From: Streptomyces ortus
GTDB lineage: Bacteria > Actinomycetota > Actinomycetes > Streptomycetales > Streptomycetaceae
Assembly (NCBI RefSeq): GCF_026341275.1
Contig: NZ_JAIFZO010000002.1
Location: 1,004,361 to 1,068,360, forward strand
Reading direction: 5' to 3'
DNA length: 64,000 nucleotides
Within the stretch, counting starts at the first letter, position 1; every line of letters starts with the position of its first letter. This document shows, in pieces, positions 7,770 to 17,341 of this stretch. The translations under genes were made by a program, and so were the position numbers. The notes under the pieces were generated by a model. The model had not been told where the DNA came from. It saw only the letters and a list, made by a program, of their open reading frames with translations, and made no database searches.

Positions 7770-8510
7770 ATGACGGCGGACCGATGGACGCAAGCGGTAA
7801 GGGAACAGCTCGGCCTGGGCAGACTGCTGCCGTTGGGCGGCCCGGGTGACGGCGCGTGGATCACGGAGGCGGCGGCCGTCGCCGTACTGCGCCGGGCGGT
7901 ACGCCCCGTGCGGGGTGTGCGCCTGGGCTCCCTGCGCCTCGGCCTCGCCGACCCGGGCGGCGCGTCCGAGCCGGCCGTGCCCCCGCCGCCGAGCGCGCTG
8001 CCTCCGGGGCCGCTGCGTGTCGACGCGGAGTTCGCGGCCTCGCCGGCCGAGCCCCTGCCGACGGCCGCGGCACGCCTGCGCGCGACCCTCACCGCGACGG
8101 CGACGGATTCGCTGGGCCTTGAGGTCACGGAGGTGGACCTACGGGTGACGGGCCTGCTGGAGGAGGGCGAGGGCCCGTCGGAACCGGCCGACTCGGATGC
8201 CGCCCGCACCGCCGGAGCACGCCCCTCGCCGGGCACGGACGAGTTCCGTGTGGCCACCGCCGCGCTCGCCGTCCCGGGGGTGACAGTCCTGACGAGCAAG
8301 GCACACATCACCGTCACCGAGCCCCATGGCGGGACGGCTCTGCCCGGCCGCCACGTCCGGGTGGAGGTCGCGGTGGACGACACCGAGCGCACGCTGGACG
8401 TGGCCGGAGCGGTCCGCGCGGCCGTCACCGCATCGCTCCCGGACCGTCCGACGACAGCGGTCCTGGTGACGGCGGTGACGGCGGTGTCCCCGGTGACCTC
8501 GGTCGGCTGA
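7770..8510 (+). CDS. Unknown protein divergent from the Asp23 operon
   Basis: 246-residue, Ala/Pro-rich soluble protein with no known motif that I can name with certainty; similar Streptomyces proteins are sometimes labelled after baculovirus P10, which is uninformative. It shows two repeats of a strand-helix-strand pattern ending in the same way as Asp23: LRVDAEFAASP...RLRATLTATATDSLGLEVTEV and VRVEVAVDD...VAGAVRAAVTASLPDRPTTAVL. ATG at 7770 has AGGGATACGGC...GGAGGG upstream, GGAGGG being 1 nt away and AGGG a better-spaced alternative. Its divergent position suggests a functional link with the Asp23 operon (inference). Confidence 0.7.
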   Translation: MTADRWTQAVREQLGLGRLLPLGGPGDGAWITEAAAVAVLRRAVRPVRGVRLGSLRLGLADPGGASEPAVPPPPSALPPGPLRVDAEFAASPAEPLPTAAARLRATLTATATDSLGLEVTEVDLRVTGLLEEGEGPSEPADSDAARTAGARPSPGTDEFRVATAALAVPGVTVLTSKAHITVTEPHGGTALPGRHVRVEVAVDDTERTLDVAGAVRAAVTASLPDRPTTAVLVTAVTAVSPVTSVG

Positions 8511-8557
8511 CCGGCCCCGCATCCCCCGCTCACCCGCCCCGCCGAACAGCCGGTCCC

Positions 8558-9349
8558 TCAGTCGGAGAGCCCCGCGAGGTCCCTCAACCGCCGCGCCTGA
8601 GCCCCCCGCTCAGCGGCCCGCTGTTCCTCGTACGTACGACCCGCCGCGCCCTGGAGCAGGGCCTTCGTCTCGATCAGGGCGTCCCGGGGCGCGGCCAGCA
8701 GCGCGGCGGCCAGTTCAGTCACCGTGGCGTCGAACTGGTCGGCGGGCACGGCGATGTTGGCGAGCCCGGCCCGCTGCGCCTCCTCCGCGTGCACGAACCG
8801 TCCGGTCGCACAGATCTCCAGCGCGCGGGCGTAGCCGACGAGCCCCACCAGCGGATGCGTACCCGTGAGGTCGGGGACGAGGCCCAGGCCGGTCTCGCGC
8901 ATGGCGAACTGCACGTCGTCGGCGACGACGCGCAGGTCACAGGCGAGCGCGAGCTGGAAGCCCGCGCCGATGGCGTGCCCCTGAACGGCGGCGACGGACA
9001 CGATGTCGCTCCGCCGCCACCAGGTGAAACCCTCCTGGTACTCGGCGATGGCCGCGTCGAGTTCGGCGTCGGAACCGCGTGCGAGATCGATGAAGGACGG
9101 CTCGCCGTCGAAGCCCTCGGGCGTGAACGCACGCCGGTCGAGCCCCGCGGAGAAGGACTTGCCTTCGGCGCGCAGCACGACGACCCGGACGGTGCCCGGC
9201 AGCAGCCGACCGGCCTCGGCCAGCGCCCGCCACAGGGCGGGGCTCTGCGCGTTGCGCTTGGCCGGGTTGGTCAGCGTCACCGTGGCGATCGCGTCGTCGA
9301 CGGTGAGCCGTACGCCGTCCTTGTCGAGCAGCGAGTCGAACGAAGCCAT
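8558..9349 (-). CDS. Enoyl-CoA hydratase/isomerase family protein
   Basis: 263-residue crotonase-fold protein. The oxyanion-hole strand is VVVLRAEGKSFSAGLDRRAF and the second block is AAVQGHAIGAGFQLALACDLR (the usual HAxGGG region). One glutamate typical of hydratases is present in MRETGLGLVPDL. Such enzymes act on acyl-CoA thioesters in fatty-acid or aromatic degradation. The start ATG at 9349 has GGAGGCGCC upstream. Paired inverted repeats at 9420-9451 lie about 70 nt upstream and probably bind a TetR-type repressor. Substrate unknown. Confidence 0.85.
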   Translation of the reverse strand: MASFDSLLDKDGVRLTVDDAIATVTLTNPAKRNAQSPALWRALAEAGRLLPGTVRVVVLRAEGKSFSAGLDRRAFTPEGFDGEPSFIDLARGSDAELDAAIAEYQEGFTWWRRSDIVSVAAVQGHAIGAGFQLALACDLRVVADDVQFAMRETGLGLVPDLTGTHPLVGLVGYARALEICATGRFVHAEEAQRAGLANIAVPADQFDATVTELAAALLAAPRDALIETKALLQGAAGRTYEEQRAAERGAQARRLRDLAGLSD

Positions 9350-9419
9350 GAGGGCGCCTCCGATGAGTGCGGTCAGCGGGGATGCCGTGCGGGCACACCC
9401 TTAAGTGACTGCACAGTAA

Positions 9420-9451
9420 CCACCCGGGCGGTCAAGGAACCGACCGGGTGG
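9420..9451. promoter_or_regulatory. Inverted-repeat operator candidate upstream of enoyl-CoA hydratase
   Basis: CCACCCGGGCGGT at 9420-9432 and its near reverse complement ACCGACCGGGTGG at 9439-9451 (one mismatch), separated by 6 nt. TetR repressors of fatty-acid genes often bind this style of CCG/CGG palindrome. It lies in the promoter region of the minus-strand hydratase gene. No regulator gene is adjacent, since the HTH protein downstream is too short to be TetR. Confidence 0.55.
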
Positions 9452-9482
9452 TCACCATCGGAGAACGAGGAGCCGTCCGGCG

Positions 9483-9743
9483 TCAGGCCGACGCGGACTT
9501 CTTGCCTCGCGTCGCTCCGCCACGCCCACGCAGCGTGACGCCCGACTCACTGAGCATCCGGTGCACGAAGCCATACGAGCGGCCGGTCTCCTCGGCCAGT
9601 GCCCGAATGCTCGCACCGGAGTCGTACTTCTTCTTCAGGTCTGCCGCGAGCTTGTCGCGCGCGGCGCCGGTTACCCGGCTGCCCTTCTTCAGAGTCTCGG
9701 CCACCCGTGCCTCCTCAGCGGAAGTGCGCTCTGGACTTCTCAT
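9483..9743 (-). CDS. Small helix-turn-helix DNA-binding protein
   Basis: 86-residue basic protein. The central part, KLAADLKKKYDSGASIRALA then EETGRSYGFVHRMLSESG, is a resolvase/MerR-like helix-turn-helix of the kind found in small actinobacterial nucleoid-type regulators; the C-terminus is Arg/Gly/Lys-rich (RGRGGATRGKKS), resembling a non-specific DNA tail. ATG at 9743 is chosen because AGGGG lies 7 nt upstream; GTG at 9749 is also in frame. It is probably a small transcriptional regulator; target unknown. Confidence 0.78.
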   Translation of the reverse strand: MRSPERTSAEEARVAETLKKGSRVTGAARDKLAADLKKKYDSGASIRALAEETGRSYGFVHRMLSESGVTLRGRGGATRGKKSASA

Positions 9744-10102
9744 GATCACCCCTCATGAGCGTCCTGGCCACCCATTCGGCAAGGTCGGTGGGACGAGCTT
9801 GCGCCGTGAAAGCCCGTCACCATGAGCGGAATCCCGCATTCCATCCGCTTCCCGCGCGCGCCGCCGAACGAGTTCGCGGACGAAGGTCCAGGTCAGCGAC
9901 GCACCACGGCCGGGCCTTCGAGAACGAGGGGCCCGGCCGGGAAATGCGTGTAGGACACACCTCGGTACGAGGAGATCTCACTCAGATGATGGATCACGGA
10001 TCGGCCGAATGATCCATACGAAGTGGATCAGCGAGTGGATCAGTGGGGAGTGAGCGAGGGGTCGGGGCGGGATCAGTCAAACGATCAAATATCTCGGACC
10101 GC
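9744..10102. other. 359-nt gene-free region with hairpin and TGGATCA repeats
   Basis: No supported gene. A perfect 10-bp inverted repeat (CGGCCGGGCC at 9907-9916, GGCCCGGCCG at 9930-9939) looks like a terminator stem. Closer to the ABC-F stop, ATGGATCA (9989-9996) and TGATCCAT (10010-10017) form an 8-bp inverted repeat, and GTGGATCAG recurs at about 10023 and 10035, 12 bp apart. The cluster is downstream of the minus-strand ABC-F gene and upstream of the HTH gene, so it may carry the terminator of one and the promoter/operator of the other. Confidence 0.6.
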
Positions 10103-11701
<1,599 letters not shown>

Positions 11702-11759
11702 GGACAGACTCCTGGGCAGGGTTGTTGACGGGGCGGGCGGCTGAAGGCGTTCACGCCGT

Positions 11760-11783
11760 CTAATGCGCGAGGAGAATGGCCAT
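11760..11783 (-). CDS. Possible leader peptide of the ABC-F gene
   Basis: A 7-codon ORF (M-A-I-L-L-A-H, then TAG) ends 59 nt before the ABC-F start. No Shine-Dalgarno precedes it; TAGACT lies 6 nt upstream of the ATG, a position expected of a -10 box for leaderless mRNA. Just after the stop is a small hairpin (GGCGT, TC, ACGCC on the plus strand, about 11745-11756). Short leader ORFs that control ABC-F genes by ribosome stalling are known. This one is inferred from position only. Confidence 0.35.
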   Translation of the reverse strand: MAILLAH

Positions 11784-12028
11784 GGGCCAAGTCTAACGGG
11801 GCGATGCAACCACTTTTTCTGTGCGCGGGTGTTCGGGGGTGTGACGCTCATTGCCCCGCGGCGGGCCGCGGCCTTTCCTCGTCAGTCCCCCGCCGGTCCC
11901 CCCGCTGGTCCCCCGTTCGGCCCGTCGTCCGGCGCCGCGCTGCGGGACGCGGGCGAGGATGGCGCCAGGGGCGACGCCGCACCGGAGCGGCGGCCCCGCA
12001 GGTCCCGTCCGCGGAGGGTGGAGCGCCC

Positions 12029-12919
12029 ATGCAGTTCGACGACGACACCGGTCTCGACACCTCCGAGGTCCAGGATGTGCGCGGCAGTCGGATCCCCGGC
12101 GGCAGGGCCACGGTGGGCGGTGGCGTCGCCGGTCTGATCGCCCTCCTGCTGGGGCTCTTCTTCGGTGTCGGGCCCGACCAGCTGGGCCTCTCCTCCGGGG
12201 ACGAGGAGCCCCGGGCGGGAGCCTCGTCCCTGGCCCAGGTCCAGCAGACGTGCCGCAGCGGACGGGACGCGAACACCGAGGAGGACTGCCGCGTCGTGGC
12301 GGTGGTCAACAGCGTCCAGGACTTCTGGGCGCAGGAGTTCGAGCGCCGCGGCGGTACGTACACGCGCTCGCCGACCGTCTTCTTCAGTGAGAGGGTCGGC
12401 ACCGCCTGCGGAACGGCGACCTCGGCGGTCGGGCCCTTCTACTGCCCGGGCGACCGGAAGGTCTATCTGGACCTGGGGTTCTTCGACGAGCTGCGGACCA
12501 AGTTCGGCGCGGGCGGCGGACCGTTCGCGCAGGCGTACGTGGTGGCGCACGAGTACGGGCACCACGTGCAGGACCTGACGGGGACCCTGGACCGCTCCCA
12601 GGACGGGCGGACCGGCGCGAACAGCAACGCGGTCCGGGTCGAGCTGCAGGCCGACTGCTACGCGGGCGTGTGGGCGCACCACGCGACGACCACGAAGGAC
12701 GAGTCGACGGGCAGGCCGCTGGTCACCAGCCTCACCGAGGCCGACATCCGGGACGGAATGGACGCGGCGGCGGCCGTGGGCGACGACCGGATCCAGGAGC
12801 GGTTCCAGGGCCGGGTGACGCCGGAGTCCTGGACGCACGGGTCGGCCGCTCAGCGGCAGCAGTGGTTCCGCCAGGGCTACCGCACCGGACAGATGGCCCG
12901 CTGCGACACCTTCCGCTGA
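12029..12919 (+). CDS. Neutral zinc metallopeptidase (YpfJ/PF04228 family)
   Basis: 296-residue membrane-anchored protein. A cytoplasmic N-terminus ([19 protein letters not shown], the family start) leads to a Gly-rich membrane helix (about residues 32-52), then an extracellular domain with zinc motif HEYGHH (H174, E175, H178) and the third ligand region in [13 protein letters not shown]. Several cysteines could form disulfides. The family is widespread but its substrate is unknown. ATG at 12029 follows GGAGGG (about 12012-12017). It is divergent from the ABC-F gene across a 245-nt region. Confidence 0.88.
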   Translation: MQFDDDTGLDTSEVQDVRGSRIPGGRATVGGGVAGLIALLLGLFFGVGPDQLGLSSGDEEPRAGASSLAQVQQTCRSGRDANTEEDCRVVAVVNSVQDFWAQEFERRGGTYTRSPTVFFSERVGTACGTATSAVGPFYCPGDRKVYLDLGFFDELRTKFGAGGGPFAQAYVVAHEYGHHVQDLTGTLDRSQDGRTGANSNAVRVELQADCYAGVWAHHATTTKDESTGRPLVTSLTEADIRDGMDAAAAVGDDRIQERFQGRVTPESWTHGSAAQRQQWFRQGYRTGQMARCDTFR

Positions 12920-13082
12920 GCGTTCGCGGGGCGTGCGCCCGGGGGGGTGTCCGGCGTTCGCGGACGTTCACGGCCGTTCGCGGGGCGTTGTCAGTGCCGG
13001 GTGCCAGACTGTGGGGCAGGTCACAGTCATGTGCTGTCCCAGCGGTGGGACAGGACAGCGGGGACCGGAGGGAGTGATCGGC

Positions 13083-13496
13083 ATGGCCGGTACGGACGGC
13101 GGGCGCCCGAGCGTCTGCCCGACGCTGCTGTACGCGGACGCGAAATCCGCGATCAGGCAGCTCACGGAGGCTTTCGGCTTCACGGAGGCGTCGGTGTACG
13201 AGGACGAGGAGGGCAAGGTCGTGCACGCCGAACTGGTGCAGGGCAACGGCGCGGTGATGCTGGGCTCCAGGGGCACCGGCAGCCGCTTCGACGAAGCCAT
13301 GAAGAGCGCGGGCCCCACCGGGGTGTACGTCGTCGTGGACGACGTGGACGCGCACCACCAGCGGGCCGTGGACCACGGGGCGGAGATCCTGATGCCCCCG
13401 ACGGACCAGGACTACGGCTCACGGGACTACATGGCCAGGGACGTCGAGGGCAACATCTGGAGCTTCGGCACGTACGCCCCGGAGACCAGGGTCTGA
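13083..13496 (+). CDS. VOC-superfamily protein (glyoxalase/bleomycin-resistance-like)
   Basis: 137-residue protein with the paired beta-alpha-beta-beta-beta motifs of the vicinal-oxygen-chelate fold: CPTLLYADAKSAIRQLTEAFGF opens the first half, GVYVVVDDVDAHHQRAVDHG the second, and RDYMARDVEGNIWSFGTY ends it. Family members are isomerases, dioxygenases or drug-binding proteins; metal ligands are not clear enough here to choose. ATG at 13083 has GGAGGG about 9 nt upstream; GTG at 13074 is too close to it. A repeat region with GTTCGCGGRCGTTC-like words precedes the gene (12930-12990). Confidence 0.82.
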   Translation: MAGTDGGRPSVCPTLLYADAKSAIRQLTEAFGFTEASVYEDEEGKVVHAELVQGNGAVMLGSRGTGSRFDEAMKSAGPTGVYVVVDDVDAHHQRAVDHGAEILMPPTDQDYGSRDYMARDVEGNIWSFGTYAPETRV

Positions 13497-13502
13497 GCCC
13501 TG

Positions 13503-13570
13503 CCGGGGCCCGAATCCCATCGGCGTCCGAGTCCCACCGGGGCCGGAGTCCCATCGGCGTCCGCGTCCGC
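13503..13570. repeat. Two tandem 34-bp repeats
   Basis: Two adjacent 34-bp units (13503-13536 and 13537-13570) share CCGGGGCC, then TCCCATCGGCGTCCG with a few substitutions. They lie between the convergent VOC and unknown genes, just before the stop of the minus-strand gene. No function is evident. Confidence 0.85.
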
Positions 13571-13580
13571 CCCGGACGGT

Positions 13581-14990
13581 TCAGCCCCCTCGGTGGACCT
13601 GGAAGGCGGCGCGGCGCACTGCCTTGGCGAGGGCCGGGTCGGGGTGGGCGGCGGCGAGCGCGACCAGGACCTGCACGGTGCGGGGGTGGCCGACCGCGCG
13701 CACCTCGTCGAGGAGCGCGGGGACGGTCGGCTGCACCGCGGACTCCAGGTGCCGTACGAGGAGCGGGGCCTCGCCGTGGTCGGCGACGGCCGCGGCGGTG
13801 TCGACCCACAGCCAGGTGGCCTCCTCGCGGGTGAGCACCAGGTGGGCGTCCTCGGGGTCGTGCCCGTCGTGCTCGGCGAGCCACAGCAGGGCGTACGGAC
13901 GCAGGGGCGTCTCGTCGGCCACCGCGCGGACCTCCGGCTCGGCGGGAGCGCCGACCACGCGCAGGGCCTCGAAGGCCAGTCCGCGCGAGAGGGCGTCCTC
14001 CCCGCGGGCGGCGGCGAGGAGTTCGGTGACGGCGCTGCCGACGGGGCGGGCGGCGAGCCAGGCGCGGTACTCGGCGCGGGCCGCGTTGGGTCTGAGCTGG
14101 GCGCAGCCGCGGAGCATGTCCTCGGCGCCCTGCTCGATGTTCCCGGCGGGGCTCTGCGCGGCCACGCAGATCTGCTCCAGCTTGACCCACACGGCCCAGC
14201 TGCCGAGCGGGGTGAGCGTGGCCTGGCCGTCGGCGCAGGTGAGCGCGCCGACGGCGGCGAGGGCGTGCAGCGCCCAGTCGAGGAGGGGGGCGAGCGCGGT
14301 GTCCTCGGGCGCGGAGTCCTCGGCCGGGCTCTCCGAGCTGTCGACGGGGCCGGGCTGCGGTCCGTAGGGGATCTCGCAGCGCTCGGTGCGCAGTTCCGTG
14401 ACGCGCTGCTCCAGCAGGTCGAGGAGCTGCGGGACGGGGACGGGGCCGGCGGACAGCTGGAGGAAGGAGAGCACCTGCGGCATCGCCGAGACGACCTCGG
14501 CGACGGCGGAGGGCTCCTGTCCGTCGGGGCCGGGATGCGCGATCGACCAGGCGTCGAAGAAGGCGACCCAGCCGCGCAGTACGGCGCTGTCGTCGCGGTT
14601 CCAGGCACGCAGGCGCCAGCCGGGGCGCGCGGTGTCGCCGTGCACCTCGATGAGGCCGGCGAGCCGTGCGATGTCCCAGTCCGCCCGTACTTGATCCGGG
14701 GTCAGGGACAGATCGGTGGCGGCCTGTTGGGCGATCGCGTCGGAGAGTGTGCCTTTCGCCCCGGGGCCGCTCTCCCCTCCGGAGTCGCCGTTCTCCGTGG
14801 AACCGCTGCCGGGGGCCGCGCTGTCACGCTCCCGGCGGGGCCCGGGGGCGGGGCCCAGCGTGGCGTCGGCCCAGCGGGCGACCCGGGCCGCGCCGGCGAG
14901 CACGGCGCGCGCCATACGGGCCAGTTCCGCCGGTGCCGGTGTGCCCTCCGGTGGGCGGGGGGCAGGTCGGCGGGCGGGCCTCTGGGTCAT
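13581..14990 (-). CDS. Hypothetical protein, 469 residues
   Basis: I do not recognise the family with certainty. The N-terminal 75 residues are Pro/Arg/Ser-rich and likely disordered. The middle has a winged-helix-like segment (LTPDQVRADWDIARLAGLIEVHGD), then SAVLRGWVAFFDAW and a block ending ALTCADGQATLTPLGSWAVW, which resembles the winged-helix tail of actinobacterial proteins related to plasmid pRiA4b ORF-3 proteins. The C-terminal third is Ala/Leu-rich and looks like HEAT-type helices. No catalytic motif or signal peptide. ATG at 14990 (MTQRPARR) is chosen; the frame stays open to 15176 upstream. Confidence 0.7.
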   Translation of the reverse strand: MTQRPARRPAPRPPEGTPAPAELARMARAVLAGAARVARWADATLGPAPGPRRERDSAAPGSGSTENGDSGGESGPGAKGTLSDAIAQQAATDLSLTPDQVRADWDIARLAGLIEVHGDTARPGWRLRAWNRDDSAVLRGWVAFFDAWSIAHPGPDGQEPSAVAEVVSAMPQVLSFLQLSAGPVPVPQLLDLLEQRVTELRTERCEIPYGPQPGPVDSSESPAEDSAPEDTALAPLLDWALHALAAVGALTCADGQATLTPLGSWAVWVKLEQICVAAQSPAGNIEQGAEDMLRGCAQLRPNAARAEYRAWLAARPVGSAVTELLAAARGEDALSRGLAFEALRVVGAPAEPEVRAVADETPLRPYALLWLAEHDGHDPEDAHLVLTREEATWLWVDTAAAVADHGEAPLLVRHLESAVQPTVPALLDEVRAVGHPRTVQVLVALAAAHPDPALAKAVRRAAFQVHRGG

Positions 14991-15222
14991 CGCTCGGGGG
15001 GCGGCGGCCAGGGTTCGCGGGCGGACGAGTCGGAGCCTGGAGTCGCGCGGGATACGGGACGTCACGGGGGCAGTCTTCCGGTTGACGGTCCGAAAACCCA
15101 AACGGAATGCCACAGGAGGCCACAGCGGCGGTCCGCTCACCGGCCCCGGCAGGGGCTCCGGGAGGATTTCGGCCACTGGTACACGGTTAAACGGAAGCTT
15201 CGCGGCCGGGGCGGGGAGGCGG

Positions 15223-16359
15223 TCACATCAGTGGGGTGAGAAAGCGGCGGAGGGCCTCTTCGTAACCGGCCGGGTCGGCGTTCCACATGGCGCCGTGCGG
15301 GGCGTCGTGGACCGTGTGGAGGGTGACGAGGTCGGGGCGGTGGTCCGCGAGGCGGCGGGAGAGTCCCCAGGGGGCGACGGTGTCGTCGGGGCCGTGCAGG
15401 AGGAGGGTGGGCACCTTGAGACGTACCGGGTCGGCGGCGCCCTCGACGCGGTCGCGGCCCAGGCCCGTGCGGCCCTGTGCGGCGCGGACGGCCAGCGGCA
15501 GCAGGGCGCCCGGGGTGCGGCGGGCCCTGGCGAGGGCGCGCAGGGTGGTCTCCCAGCTCAGGACCGGCGAGTCCAGGACGAGTCCGGAGATCCGCTCGCG
15601 CAGGCCGGAGTGCCCGGCGGCGCGCAGCGCCATGGTGGCGCCGGTCGACCAGCCGTACAGCACGACCCGTTCGGCGCCGTGGCGCACGGCGAAGCGGATG
15701 GCGGCGTCCAGATCGTGCCACTCGGTCTCGCCGAAATGGTTCAGGCCGTCCGGGGACCGCGGCGCCCCGGCGTCCCCGCGGTAGGCGAGGCCGAGGACGG
15801 GGAACTGCTGGTGGTGCAGGAACTCCAAGAGGTTCATGGGGTGTTCGCGGGTGGCGCCGAGGCCGTGCACGGTGATCACCCAGGTGTCACGGGCGGCGGG
15901 CACGAACCAGGCGGGCAGGCTGCCCAGTTCGCCCTGGATGTCCACGTCGGTGAAGGGGAGGCCGAGGGCGGTGCCCGGGTCGCCGACGTGCACGCCGGGC
16001 GTGAACCACACCTTGTCGCCGGGTTGCAGCGTGCCGTGGGTGACGCGCTCCAGGCGCCGTACCACCGTGTCGGCGGTGTGCGCGGCCCCGGCCAGGAGCG
16101 GGCCGACGACGGCGTGGCTGCCGTGGCCGACGAGGCCGTACACGCCGGGGCGCCGGGAGGCGAGGGCGCGGGTCAGGGTGATCTGGCCCGCGGCCGTGGC
16201 GTGCACGGTGAGCCGGGGTTCGGTGGGCAGCGGCCGGCCCGGCGCCGCCTTCAGGGCGGCGTCGCCGGCGAAGCGGCCGGCGGCGACACCGGCCGCGCCG
16301 GCCACGGCCACGGCGAGGGCGGTGGTGAGGGCTGCGGTCGTCGGTTTCACTGTGCGCAC
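15223..16359 (-). CDS. Membrane-anchored or secreted alpha/beta hydrolase
   Basis: 378-residue protein. An Ala-rich hydrophobic N-terminus (about residues 8-28) is a signal peptide or anchor. The hydrolase core begins DTWVITVHGLGATREHPMNL (HG oxyanion strand), the nucleophile elbow is YGWSTGATMALRA (GxSxG), and the acid/His region is TLLLHGPDDTVAPW and HDAPHGAMWN. Such proteins are esterases or peptidases of unknown substrate. The GTG at 16359 is used; a second GTG three codons on is possible. It lies on the same strand and downstream of the aldolase gene after a 150-nt repeat-rich gap. Confidence 0.83.
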   Translation of the reverse strand: MRTVKPTTAALTTALAVAVAGAAGVAAGRFAGDAALKAAPGRPLPTEPRLTVHATAAGQITLTRALASRRPGVYGLVGHGSHAVVGPLLAGAAHTADTVVRRLERVTHGTLQPGDKVWFTPGVHVGDPGTALGLPFTDVDIQGELGSLPAWFVPAARDTWVITVHGLGATREHPMNLLEFLHHQQFPVLGLAYRGDAGAPRSPDGLNHFGETEWHDLDAAIRFAVRHGAERVVLYGWSTGATMALRAAGHSGLRERISGLVLDSPVLSWETTLRALARARRTPGALLPLAVRAAQGRTGLGRDRVEGAADPVRLKVPTLLLHGPDDTVAPWGLSRRLADHRPDLVTLHTVHDAPHGAMWNADPAGYEEALRRFLTPLM

Positions 16360-16411
16360 CCGTCCAGTCTCCTGATCGAGCCCGCCGTCGGCCAGTGGAC
16401 GGGCGACACGG

Positions 16412-16513
16412 GTGACCCCCGGGTCGGTGAGGACAGGCGGGTCGGTGAGGACAGACGGACCGGCGGGGGCAGGCCTGTCAGCGAGGACAGACGGGCCCGC
16501 GGGGGCAGGCGCG
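16412..16513. repeat. Imperfect minisatellite-like repeats
   Basis: Short words GTCGGTGAGGACAGRCGG (twice, from about 16424 and 16442) alternate with GGCGGGGGCAGGC and GAGGACAGACGG, giving a variable array of about 15-18 nt units immediately after the aldolase stop. It could form part of a terminator; the repeats are obvious, the role is not. Confidence 0.65.
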
Positions 16514-17233
16514 TCACGGCTGGCCGTATCCCTTCAGGCGTTCGCCCGCCCGTGTCACCTGGTCCTCGGTCAGCAGGGTGGGGGTGAGGCCCGGGACGGA
16601 CGACGCGGTGAGCCACACGCGGCACATCCATTCGAGCTGGGCGGTGCGGTCGTAGGCCTGGTCGAGGGTGGCGCCGTGGGCGAGGGTGCCGTGGTTCTGC
16701 AGGAGGCAGGCCGTGCGGTCCCGCAGGGCCCGGAGCGTGTTCTCGGCCAACTCCGCCGTGCCGTAGGTGGCGTAGGGCGCGACCCGGACGGGCCCGCCGA
16801 GGGCCGCGGACATGTAGTGGACGAGGGGCAGCTCGGTGACGAGGGTCGAGACGGCCGTGGCGTGCACGGCGTGGGTGTGGACGACGGCACGCGCGTCCGT
16901 GGCTCGGTAGACGGCGAGATGCATGGGCAGTTCGCTGGTCGGAACGAGTGAACCGAGCACGCGCCGGCCGTCCAGGGAGACGCCGCAGACGTCCTCGGGC
17001 CGCAGCCGGTCGTACGGCACCCCGGTCGGGGTGACCAGGACGGTGTCGCCCACGCGCACGGACACGTTGCCCGAGGTGCCGACGACGAGTCCGTCGGACA
17101 CCGTCCGGCGGGCCGTGGCCACCAGGTCGCCCCACGCCCGCTCCAGTGTCTCCGCCTCCGCCTCCTCGGGCCGGCCCGCGCCCCGCTCCCCCGCGCCTCG
17201 TCCGTCCCCTGCGTCCCGCCGCTGCTCAGCCAT
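16514..17233 (-). CDS. Class II aldolase/adducin family protein
   Basis: 239-residue protein of the fuculose-1-phosphate aldolase family. Family blocks: GLVVGTSGNVSVRVGDTVLVTPTG (phosphate-binding), SELPMHLAVYRATDARAVVHTHAVHATAVSTL (HTH-containing zinc ligands) and LLQNHGTLAHGATLDQAY (third His). Zn-dependent retro-aldol cleavage of a sugar phosphate is expected; substrate unknown. The first 35 residues are Glu/Gly/Arg-rich and probably disordered. ATG at 17233. It is divergent from the lysozyme gene, sharing a 108-nt promoter region. Confidence 0.87.
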   Translation of the reverse strand: MAEQRRDAGDGRGAGERGAGRPEEAEAETLERAWGDLVATARRTVSDGLVVGTSGNVSVRVGDTVLVTPTGVPYDRLRPEDVCGVSLDGRRVLGSLVPTSELPMHLAVYRATDARAVVHTHAVHATAVSTLVTELPLVHYMSAALGGPVRVAPYATYGTAELAENTLRALRDRTACLLQNHGTLAHGATLDQAYDRTAQLEWMCRVWLTASSVPGLTPTLLTEDQVTRAGERLKGYGQP

Positions 17234-17341
17234 GCCGTGATCCTGCCAGCCGCTCGGGCCCTGCTCCGTTCGGGCGAGAGCACTGAAGGACGGAACCCGC
17301 ACGTCCGAAAGGTCATATACAGGTACTAATCCGGGGGAGAC

